In this document: one piece after another, positions 1 to 6,728 of the stretch
How positions within the stretch are numbered: position 1 is the first letter of the stretch
How the letters are laid out: each line of letters begins with the position of its first letter
Assembly (NCBI GenBank): GCA_905236085.1
Contig: CAJOOD010000086.1
Span: 1 to 10,442, forward strand
Length of the DNA: 10,442 nt
Direction: 5' to 3'
From: an uncultured Bacilli bacterium
Lineage (GTDB): Bacteria > Bacillota_I > Bacilli_A > RFN20 > CAG-826
The notes under the pieces: model-generated
Told to the model about the DNA's origin: nothing
The model's database searches: none
Seen by the model: the letters and a program-made list of their open reading frames with translations, nothing else
Position numbers and translations under genes: made by a program

Positions 1-9
1 CACACGCAC

Positions 10-37
10 AAAAAATGAGCTTCTTGAGCTCATTTTT
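10..37 (-). terminator. Intrinsic terminator after tRNA-Arg
   Basis: A perfect 11-bp inverted repeat (11-21 pairing with 27-37) encloses a 5-nt loop. Its GC-containing core is TGAGCT/AGCTCA. Read on the minus strand it ends in six T (15-10), which fits Rho-independent termination of the tRNA-Arg transcript and of any read-through from uvrC. On the plus strand the hairpin is followed by only five T, themselves part of the stem, so it could also stop transcription from a convergent gene beyond the left edge. The bases between it and the tRNA (38-84) show nothing else recognisable. Confidence 0.8.
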
Positions 38-84
38 ACGGTTTTCCGCATATTTTACTTTTTATCAAAGTATGTAAACGGTTA

Positions 85-161
<77 letters not shown>

Positions 162-172
162 ATGCTTAATTA

Positions 173-200
173 ATATTACAAAAAAAGCGATAATAATCAA
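173..200 (-). promoter_or_regulatory. Probable promoter of tRNA-Arg
   Basis: On the minus strand TTGATT (200-195) and TAATAT (178-173) are separated by 16 bp. They resemble the sigma-A -35 and -10 boxes. The predicted start lies about 5 nt upstream of the mature tRNA 5' end, which suits a tRNA gene. The alternative is that the tRNA is only transcribed by read-through from mutS2-uvrC, since no GC-containing terminator hairpin separates them. Confidence 0.5.
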
Positions 201-216
201 GTTTTATTTTATAAAA

Positions 217-1968
217 TTATGAATTTAGTTTCTCTTTTATCCTTTTAGCGACATCTAATGGCACTAGTTGGGAGAGTTCCTCTATGGATACTTGCTTTAA
301 GATATTGATATCAGGATAAGCTTTAAGAATAATCTCTTTTCTTTTAATGCCTAGTCCGTTTATATCATCTAATATAGACTTAGACATCATCTTATTTCTC
401 TTGCTTCTATGATAAGTAATCGCGAATCTATGCACTTCATCTTGCATCCTTGTTAATAAGAAGAATAATTTCTTATTATTAATTGGATAGGTATTACCGT
501 TAATATCAATAATACCATCGGTTTGATGTTTATCATTCTTATATAGACCAAAGACATTAATCGGTAAATCTAATGCGGATATGACATTATAGACCGCTTT
601 GGTTTGATTTAGGCCCCCATCGACAAAGATGAGATCTGGTAATTTAGCCTTATTTTCTTTTAATCTCGTATAATGGCGAGAAGTAACTTCTAACATAGAA
701 GCTAAATCATCTCGAGCTTCTTCATGTTCTATTTTAAATTTTCGATATAATTTCTTCGCGGGTTCTCCGTTAATAAAGGCCACCATCGCACCCACTGGAG
801 AAGAGCCTTGAATATGAGAATTATCAAATAATTCAATATGATATGGAGTATTAATATTTAATAGATGACCTAATTCCTCTAATAAAGCGATATTATCATC
901 ATTTAATCTCGCGGAGATGAAATATTCATCAAGAGCGTTATCCGCGTTTAATTTAGCCTTCTCCACTAATTCGTATATCTTCCCGCGAGCCGCCATAACT
1001 AGGTCACAATCTAATAAGCCAGTTAACCCATCTATTATATCCTTATTATTTATAATAATTTCTTTGGGTAGATTATGTTTTTCATAAAACTGTAATATTA
1101 AATCCATCATGAATTCTTGGGGTTCACCAAATAATTCTACGACATAGGATTCATTACCTAATAAGACTCCCTTACGATATAATAGGACCGCTAAAGAGAA
1201 ATAATTTTCTCTGACGCTATAGGCGAAAACATCGCGGTCAATCTTATCTTTTAATTCCACACTTTGTTTGATATTGATATGATTAATCGCATCTAAGATA
1301 TTTTTATATGATTGGGCTAATTCATATTTTTCTTCCTCGCTAGCCTTAATCATCTTATCTTCTATTTCTTTATATTTATCTTTATTATCTCCAGATAGGA
1401 AATTTTTAATATCGATAATGATTTTTTCATATTCTTTTTCATCTATTTTATTGATGCAAGGACCTAAGCATTGACCTAGATGATAATATAGACAAGGAGT
1501 CTTAGGTAAGACATTACATTTTCTAATGGGGAATAATTTATTTAATAAATCCACCATCTCATACGCCGCGGTGGAATTAGGAAATGGACCAAAATAAGTA
1601 TATTTATTATCTTTATTATTTCTTTTAATTACTAAATAGGGATTGCTACCCTTCTTCAAAGCGATATAGGGATAATGTTTATCATCCATTAATAAGATAT
1701 TAAATTTAGGATAATGGGTTTGGATGAGATTCATCTCTAAGATGAGAGCTTCTTTTTCATTATTGGTGATAATGGTTTCAAAATATTCAGCTTCCTCCAC
1801 CATTTTCATCACTTTACCCACCTGTGGTCTTAAAAAATATTGGCTCACTCTTTTATATAAGTCTTTAGCCTTACCAACATAGATGATTTTATCGTTGATA
1901 TCGTGCATCAAATAGACACCTGGAAGGTGTTTTAAATTATCGATACATGAAGCAATTCTTTCTTTCAT
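217..1968 (-). CDS. uvrC: UvrABC excision nuclease subunit C
   Basis: UvrC makes the dual incision 3' and then 5' of a lesion during nucleotide excision repair, once UvrA has loaded UvrB. The 583 residues are close to the usual family length of about 600. An N-terminal GIY-YIG nuclease (about 13-95) shows GVY at 17-19, YVG at 30-32, R40, E78 and N90. Four cysteines (151, 159, 167, 171) match the iron-sulphur ligand region. A UVR/UvrB-binding helix pair lies near 200-233. The RNase H-like C-terminal nuclease shows D382 (ELFDNSH), D450 (FVDGG) and H513. Tandem HhH motifs end the protein (about 530-583, with the GLGIKRK turn). The start lies 1 nt after the mutS2 stop and has no clear Shine-Dalgarno site, so translation is probably coupled to mutS2. 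UvrA and UvrB are not in the window. Confidence 0.97.
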   Translation of the reverse strand: MKERIASCIDNLKHLPGVYLMHDINDKIIYVGKAKDLYKRVSQYFLRPQVGKVMKMVEEAEYFETIITNNEKEALILEMNLIQTHYPKFNILLMDDKHYPYIALKKGSNPYLVIKRNNKDNKYTYFGPFPNSTAAYEMVDLLNKLFPIRKCNVLPKTPCLYYHLGQCLGPCINKIDEKEYEKIIIDIKNFLSGDNKDKYKEIEDKMIKASEEEKYELAQSYKNILDAINHINIKQSVELKDKIDRDVFAYSVRENYFSLAVLLYRKGVLLGNESYVVELFGEPQEFMMDLILQFYEKHNLPKEIIINNKDIIDGLTGLLDCDLVMAARGKIYELVEKAKLNADNALDEYFISARLNDDNIALLEELGHLLNINTPYHIELFDNSHIQGSSPVGAMVAFINGEPAKKLYRKFKIEHEEARDDLASMLEVTSRHYTRLKENKAKLPDLIFVDGGLNQTKAVYNVISALDLPINVFGLYKNDKHQTDGIIDINGNTYPINNKKLFFLLTRMQDEVHRFAITYHRSKRNKMMSKSILDDINGLGIKRKEIILKAYPDINILKQVSIEELSQLVPLDVAKRIKEKLNS

Positions 1969-1969
1969 T

Positions 1970-4270
1970 TTATTTTAAATAGACCACCGTGGCTCCCCCG
2001 CCACCTTCATATTCATTACCGCTTCGATATGATTCGATGAAACTACATTTCTTTAAATATTCTCTTATCGCGTTTTTTAAAGCTCCAGAGCCAAATCCAT
2101 GGATTAATCGTACTTGTTTATGGCCTTTTAATTGACACTGGTCGAGATATTTTTCCACCTTAATCATCGCTTCATCAACATGTAGACCGATAACATTACA
2201 TTCTAGTCCAACATTAGAGGTGATAGCTTGATCAACATTTCTTTTAAAAGTCTTTTTTATCGCTGGTTCATCGATGATATGTAATTTAGCGATTTCCACT
2301 TGAAAAGACATGCCAGAATCAGAATTGATATAGGCTTTATTGCCGTTAATCTTCATCACTTTACCGTTGATATTTAGCGAAGGAATAGAGACATAGCATC
2401 CCACTTCCACTTTTTCATTATAATGAATATTTTCTGGTGCCTTAGATAAATCATCTAATTCTTTCTTCAATTTGATGACTTCGTGGGCTTTAAGATTAGG
2501 ATTATTTAATTTTTTTAATATTTCATCAACTTCCTCTTTCGCGGAATTGATTATTTCTTCTTTTTCATTTTCTACGGATTCTAATAATTTTTCTCTTTTT
2601 TCTTTTAATAAATTCTTATCCGCTTCAAAGATTTTTCTTTCTTTTTCTAATTTAGCTTTCTCTTCTTGGATTTGCTTCGCTCGTAATTCATTATTAAGCG
2701 CGGCTTTATGTAATTCATTCATCAATTCATTAACATCGCTTTCTTTTATCTTAGTGAGATATTCTTTAGCTTCATTAATGATATCCTTAGCTAAACCATA
2801 TTTATCTGCGACTTCTAAAGCATAGGATTGTCCTGGTACACCTTGCTTATAAATATAAGTCGGTGTGAGATTATCTTCATCAAATAGCATCGAAGCATTA
2901 TCGATATTTTTCGATGTAAAAGCGTATTCTTTTAATCTAGAAAAATGGGATGATATTAAAGCGATACAATTGACTGATACTAATTTTTTAATCACAGCGA
3001 TAGCTAAAGCTTCTCCCTCGCTAGGATCAGTACCGGTACCTAATTCATCGATTAGAACTAAATCTTTAGATTTAACTCGTCTAGTTATTTCTCCAATATG
3101 AGATATATGCGCGGAGAAAGTTGATAAATTATCCGATATGGATTGATTATCACCGATATCGACAAATATGTTATTAAAGAATGGGATTTTAGCTTCTAAA
3201 GCAGAGACCGCGAGAGCGCATTTGTGCATATAGCATAATAATCCGACCGTTTTTAAAGCCACCGTCTTACCTCCAGCATTAGGACCAGAGATAATTACTA
3301 ATCTTTTTTCTTTATTAAAGCTAAATGAATTAGCCACGACTTTATCGCGAGGAATTAATGGATGTCTAGCGCTTCTTAGATATAATTCATTATCTTCACT
3401 TAATGTAGCGATATTGGCGTCTATTTCTCCGGCGTATAATGATTTAGCCATTAAAAAATCAAAATAAGCGATTAAATCATTATTTTTTAATATTTCTATT
3501 TCTTGTAAGACACATAGATTAGTTAAAGATTTTAATATCTTTCTTATTTCATCTTGTTCTTCAAAATGTAAAGAAACTAAGTCATTATTTAATTCCACGA
3601 TATCACTTGGCTCAATAAAAGTCGTAAATCCTGAATCCGATACATCATGAATAATACCCCTAACTTTACTCTTATAAGAGGTTTTAACAGGAATTACATA
3701 GTGTCCATCTCTTAAAGTCACTGATTCATCAGAGAGGAATTCTTTATATCTAGATGCGATATTTATGACTGTAGAATTTAATTCTTTTTCTAATTTTGCA
3801 ATCTTTTTTCTTATTTCAAATAAAGTCGGTGAGGCTTTATCATCGATAGTTTGCGATTTAGTGATACAGCGATGTATTTCCTTTTCTAAAGATGATAAAT
3901 CATTAAATTCCTTCCCTTTTTCTTTTAAATTAATACATGAATCATCAATTTTATTGATATATTTAATGACCGCGAAAGATGTTAAAACATCTTCTGCAAT
4001 CATATCTAGATCTCTAATTGATAATATTCCACCTTTTTTACCTAAAGCGATTAAAGGTATGGCGTCTTCGGAAAAAGAAATAGGAAATAAACCATTTCTT
4101 TGAATGGTGAATAACATTTCTTTTAAAGATTCTAATTCATATATTAATTCATCTTTAAATTCATATGGCTTGAGATTTAAAGCCATATTTTTCCCTCTAG
4201 AAGTTCTAGCAAAGGTGGATAATGTTTCTTGAATGAGATTAAATTGAAAAATTTCTTCGATATTTTGCAT
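1970..4270 (-). CDS. mutS2: MutS2 ATPase with C-terminal Smr domain
   Basis: MutS2 proteins are MutS-like ATPases without mismatch-recognition domains. In Firmicutes they are linked to suppression of recombination and, in Bacillus, to rescue of collided ribosomes. Numbering from the upstream ATG at 4330, the protein shows a MutS core (about 25-340), Walker A GPNAGGKT (349-356), an STFSAHISHI signature (403-412) and Walker B LVLIDELGTGTDP (424-436). A long charged coiled coil follows (about 515-630), then a KOW-like segment (640-685) and Smr (710-786) with HGFGSGALK. I prefer the start at 4270 (766 aa): MQNIEEIFQFNLIQ aligns with the start of Bacillus MutS2 (MQQKVLSALEF). The 20 extra upstream residues lie over an AT-rich palindromic promoter region and look non-coding. 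The Smr LDLR motif reads NVIG. The gene lies 1 nt upstream of uvrC and diverges from rnhC. Confidence 0.95.
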   Translation of the reverse strand: MQNIEEIFQFNLIQETLSTFARTSRGKNMALNLKPYEFKDELIYELESLKEMLFTIQRNGLFPISFSEDAIPLIALGKKGGILSIRDLDMIAEDVLTSFAVIKYINKIDDSCINLKEKGKEFNDLSSLEKEIHRCITKSQTIDDKASPTLFEIRKKIAKLEKELNSTVINIASRYKEFLSDESVTLRDGHYVIPVKTSYKSKVRGIIHDVSDSGFTTFIEPSDIVELNNDLVSLHFEEQDEIRKILKSLTNLCVLQEIEILKNNDLIAYFDFLMAKSLYAGEIDANIATLSEDNELYLRSARHPLIPRDKVVANSFSFNKEKRLVIISGPNAGGKTVALKTVGLLCYMHKCALAVSALEAKIPFFNNIFVDIGDNQSISDNLSTFSAHISHIGEITRRVKSKDLVLIDELGTGTDPSEGEALAIAVIKKLVSVNCIALISSHFSRLKEYAFTSKNIDNASMLFDEDNLTPTYIYKQGVPGQSYALEVADKYGLAKDIINEAKEYLTKIKESDVNELMNELHKAALNNELRAKQIQEEKAKLEKERKIFEADKNLLKEKREKLLESVENEKEEIINSAKEEVDEILKKLNNPNLKAHEVIKLKKELDDLSKAPENIHYNEKVEVGCYVSIPSLNINGKVMKINGNKAYINSDSGMSFQVEIAKLHIIDEPAIKKTFKRNVDQAITSNVGLECNVIGLHVDEAMIKVEKYLDQCQLKGHKQVRLIHGFGSGALKNAIREYLKKCSFIESYRSGNEYEGGGGATVVYLK

Positions 4271-4279
4271 AGCCTTATT

Positions 4280-4288
4280 ATTATAGCA
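4280..4288 (-). promoter_or_regulatory. Extended -10 promoter of mutS2-uvrC
   Basis: The minus strand reads TG-C-TATAAT (4288-4280), a perfect extended -10 element. No good -35 box is present, which is acceptable for extended -10 promoters. A start about 7 nt downstream would fall near 4273, only a few bases before the preferred mutS2 ATG at 4270. The mRNA would then be leaderless or nearly so. The 3' end of the untranslated stretch, AAGGCT, is too close to the ATG to be a normal Shine-Dalgarno site. Confidence 0.6.
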
Positions 4289-4297
4289 AGAATAGAA

Positions 4298-4340
4298 AAT
4301 ATTTAAATTATTTGAGTTTAAAAAACTCATTTTAAATATT
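4298..4340. repeat. Nested inverted repeat between rnhC and mutS2
   Basis: Two nested inverted repeats lie between the divergent genes. The outer arms are AATATTTAAA (4298-4307) and TTTAAATATT (4331-4340), 10 bp each and exact. The inner arms are TGAGTTT (4313-4319) and AAACTCA (4323-4329), exact with a 3-nt spacer. Their centres differ by about 2 bp, so together they form an interrupted palindrome of 43 bp. The position between two divergent starts suits an operator, but AT-rich DNA makes such arms easy to find by chance. No T-run or GC core supports a terminator role. Confidence 0.5.
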
Positions 4341-4348
4341 ATTATACT
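4312..4348 (+). promoter_or_regulatory. rnhC: Possible rnhC promoter
   Basis: Upstream of the rnhC ATG (4352) the plus strand has overlapping -10-like hexamers: TATTAT at 4337-4342 and 4340-4345, and TATACT at 4343-4348. TTGAGT at 4312-4317 could be a -35 box for the first of these, with a long 19-bp spacer. Any of them puts the transcript start at or within a few bases of the ATG. No Shine-Dalgarno sequence precedes it, so a leaderless mRNA is likely. The exact -10 cannot be chosen from the sequence alone. Confidence 0.4.
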
Positions 4349-4351
4349 TAT

Positions 4352-5245
4352 ATGGTTTCTTTAAAAATAAACAGCGAGCAAGTACAAGAAATAATAAATA
4401 AATATCAAGATTATCAAGAAGATAACAAGGGCGAATATATCATCTTTTTTGCTAAATATTTTGATAATATTATTACCATCTATCAATCCAAAAAGGGGTA
4501 TAAAGTCACCTTCTTAGGAGATAAGGAAATCGAACTAGCAAAAGAAATCGATGTCGACGCCGAAAAAATAATTAAAAAAGAATCATTTATCCCCAAGGAA
4601 TGGGTCAATTTAGATGATCAAATCGGTAGCGATGAAGTTGGCGTTGGAGATTTCTTTTTACCTCTAATTGTGGTCGCTGCATATGTTAAAAAAGAAGATA
4701 TCACCAGATTAAAAGAATTAGGAGTATCCGATTCAAAGAAATTAAATGATGAATATATTTTAAAAATAGGACCAACATTAGTTAAGGAATTTACCTATTC
4801 TAAATTAACATTAGATAATGCTTTATATAATGAATTAATTAATAAAGGCGAGAATATTAATTCCATGAAAGCTAAAATGCATAATAAGGCTTTAAATAAT
4901 CTTCATCATAAATATCAAGATGTGAAAAATATATTTATCGATGAATTTGTTAAAGAGGATACATATTATCGCTATCTAACTTTTGAAGAGGAAATATTAA
5001 GAGGTATTACATTTAAAAATAAAGGAGAATCATATTTCCCCTCGGTGGCTTTAGCTTCTAATATCGCTCGATATTCTTTATTGATATATAAAAAGAAATT
5101 GGATGAAAAATATCATACCTCTTTCCCATTTGGGGCTTCTAAAAATGTCGATGAATTCGCTAAAAAATTTATCGATAAATTTGGGATGGATGAATTAAAG
5201 AAATTAGTGAAATTAAATTTTGCAAATTTTGATAAATTAGCCTAG
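4352..5245 (+). CDS. rnhC: Ribonuclease HIII
   Basis: RNase HIII cleaves the RNA strand of RNA/DNA hybrids, such as R-loops and primer remnants. The 297 residues match the family length. An N-terminal substrate-binding domain (about 1-75; MVSLKIN, then ITIYQSKKGYKVTFLG) marks type HIII rather than HII. The catalytic domain begins at IGSDEVGVGD, with D94 and E95. It continues through SDSKK (126-130), IFIDEF (third acid D197), SVALASNIAR (231-240) and FPFGASKNVDE (258-268). The fourth acidic residue is probably near E226, less certainly. The start fits family alignments although no Shine-Dalgarno site is visible. It is the only plus-strand gene here. It diverges from mutS2 and its last 9 nt overlap the end of rluD tail to tail. 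Motif drift is seen at FFLP, where FGP is common. Confidence 0.94.
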   Translation: MVSLKINSEQVQEIINKYQDYQEDNKGEYIIFFAKYFDNIITIYQSKKGYKVTFLGDKEIELAKEIDVDAEKIIKKESFIPKEWVNLDDQIGSDEVGVGDFFLPLIVVAAYVKKEDITRLKELGVSDSKKLNDEYILKIGPTLVKEFTYSKLTLDNALYNELINKGENINSMKAKMHNKALNNLHHKYQDVKNIFIDEFVKEDTYYRYLTFEEEILRGITFKNKGESYFPSVALASNIARYSLLIYKKKLDEKYHTSFPFGASKNVDEFAKKFIDKFGMDELKKLVKLNFANFDKLA

Positions 5246-6142
5246 TTTTGCAAGGATTTCGTTAAAATAGGTGGGTATTTCACAGGTAAATGACATCTCT
5301 TTTTTAGTTTTAGGATGAATAAGATTTAATTTATAAGCATGTAATAATTGCCCTTCATCATATAATCTATTTTTCTTTTTTGAATATATTTTATCGCCCT
5401 CAATAGGATGTCCGATATATGACATATGGACTCTAATCTGATGGGTTCTTCCAGTTAATAGGCGGCATTTAATTAATGTATAATCATAATATCTATTCAT
5501 AACTGAAAAATATGTAATAGCCTTCTTACCATTAACTGGGTCGACCGCCATTTTTTGCCTATTTTGTTTACTTCTAGCAATTGGTAGATCAATCTTGCCT
5601 TCATTTTCTTGAATAATACCTTTAACTAAGGCGATATATTCTCGATTCATGGTGTGATCTTTTAATTGATTAGCGAGAAATTCATGAGCGATATCATTCT
5701 TCGCCACGACGATTAATCCTGATGTATCTTTATCGATTCGATGGACTATTCCAGGACGAATATCCCCGTTAATCCCACTTAAATGGTTGCAATGATGAAG
5801 CAAAGCATTAACTAAAGTTCCTTCATGATGACCCACCGCTGGATGAACGACCATACCTTGTTTTTTATTAATAACGATTATATCTTCATCTTCATAAACG
5901 ATATCTAATTTGATATCTTCTTCTTTGATATTAATCTCTTCTTTTTTATCTAATTCTTTGATAATTATTTCATCGCCAATCTTAACTTTATAAGATGGTT
6001 TTTCGACTTTTCCGTTAACTAAAACCAAATCATTATCGATTAAATTAGTGAGGTGGCTACGAGAATAATCTAAAAAAGATAAAGACAATGCTTTATCTAA
6101 TCTTAAATTATTTAATTCTTCAGAAATAATAATTTTATTCAT
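5237..6142 (-). CDS. rluD: Large-subunit rRNA pseudouridine synthase, RluD/RluA family
   Basis: This enzyme isomerises uridine to pseudouridine, probably in 23S rRNA. The 301 residues fit the family. An N-terminal S4 RNA-binding domain covers about 12-70 (LRLDKALS to VKIGDEIII). The catalytic domain carries VHRIDKDTSGLIVVAK (133-148), with the nucleophile expected at D137, and the RTHQIRVH motif (232-239). It is the last gene of the ileS-lspA-rluD run. Its ATG lies inside the end of lspA (8-nt overlap) and has only weak purine-rich sequence upstream, so translational coupling is likely. The order lspA-rluD is the same as lspA-ylyB in Bacillus. Exact rRNA target sites cannot be read from sequence, so RluD versus another RluA-type enzyme is a family-level call. 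No terminator separates it from convergent rnhC. Confidence 0.92.
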   Translation of the reverse strand: MNKIIISEELNNLRLDKALSLSFLDYSRSHLTNLIDNDLVLVNGKVEKPSYKVKIGDEIIIKELDKKEEINIKEEDIKLDIVYEDEDIIVINKKQGMVVHPAVGHHEGTLVNALLHHCNHLSGINGDIRPGIVHRIDKDTSGLIVVAKNDIAHEFLANQLKDHTMNREYIALVKGIIQENEGKIDLPIARSKQNRQKMAVDPVNGKKAITYFSVMNRYYDYTLIKCRLLTGRTHQIRVHMSYIGHPIEGDKIYSKKKNRLYDEGQLLHAYKLNLIHPKTKKEMSFTCEIPTYFNEILAKLG

Positions 6143-6728
6143 CTTTATTTTCGTTATTTTCTTCTTTTTTAACCGTGGTTAATTTTTCTTTTTCACGTTC
6201 TTTTTTATTATTTTGAATTTCTTGATAGATGAAATAAATCACTAACATGATAACGCCGATAACTAAGCAAGAATCGGCGACATTAAATCTTGGGAAGGAC
6301 CAACTACCGAATTCTACACCGATGAAGTCGACGACATAATGGGCTCCATTCGCGTCGATATAAAAGGCTCTATCGATTAAATTACCAACACAGCCAGTGA
6401 GCATTAACATAATAGAGGCTCTAGTAAACATATTGAGTTTTTTCCAATATTTGATTAATACGAATAATAATATGGCCGTGCCAATTAAGGAAATAGCGAT
6501 AAATATCACCGCGTTAGCCACTGGATTTCCAGTATTTAGACCAAAAGCCATTCCCGAATTATGGACATATTGAATATCTAAGAAATTAGGAATAATCCAG
6601 ATGGTGTCATAAACATTCATATTATTTTTAACGATTTGTTTGCTGATGACATCTAAGACAAATAAAAGAATGCCTAACCAGATAAAGGAGGTGAAAAACC
6701 ATTTTAATTTATTTTTAAATTTATCCAT
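6135..6728 (-). CDS. lspA: Lipoprotein signal peptidase (signal peptidase II)
   Basis: LspA is an inner-membrane aspartic peptidase that removes signal peptides from diacylglyceryl-prolipoproteins. Four hydrophobic segments are visible (about 12-32, 70-92, 101-118, 153-170). Family motifs are DVISK (26-30), HNSGMAFG (56-63), GNLIDRAF with catalytic D119, VVDFI (132-136) and FNVADSCLVIG with catalytic D152. At 197 residues it is longer than the common 150-170, mainly through a charged, Lys/Glu-rich C-terminal tail (about 172-197) that should lie in the cytoplasm. The start is preceded by AGGAGA about 5 nt upstream, a good Shine-Dalgarno site located within the end of ileS. The gene overlaps ileS and rluD by 8 nt each, so it is co-transcribed under the ileS T-box. 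Its presence implies that the host makes lipoproteins. Confidence 0.96.
   Translation of the reverse strand: MDKFKNKLKWFFTSFIWLGILLFVLDVISKQIVKNNMNVYDTIWIIPNFLDIQYVHNSGMAFGLNTGNPVANAVIFIAISLIGTAILLFVLIKYWKKLNMFTRASIMLMLTGCVGNLIDRAFYIDANGAHYVVDFIGVEFGSWSFPRFNVADSCLVIGVIMLVIYFIYQEIQNNKKEREKEKLTTVKKEENNENKDE

Noticed and set aside
206..217. ATTTTATAAAAT palindrome after uvrC as a terminator
   Set aside because: It has no G or C in the stem and no clear U-run, so it would be a very unstable hairpin in RNA.
2472..4103. Plus-strand open frames inside mutS2 (2472-2825, 2865-3101, 3765-4103)
   Set aside because: They are antisense to strongly conserved mutS2 coding sequence, are rich in Ser/Phe/Leu as expected from reversed AT-rich codons, and match no recognisable family.
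5210..5255. Repeated TTTTGCAA at the rnhC/rluD junction as a recombination or attachment site
   Set aside because: Two short AT-rich octamers about 30 bp apart, with no integrase or disrupted gene nearby, are easily explained by base composition.
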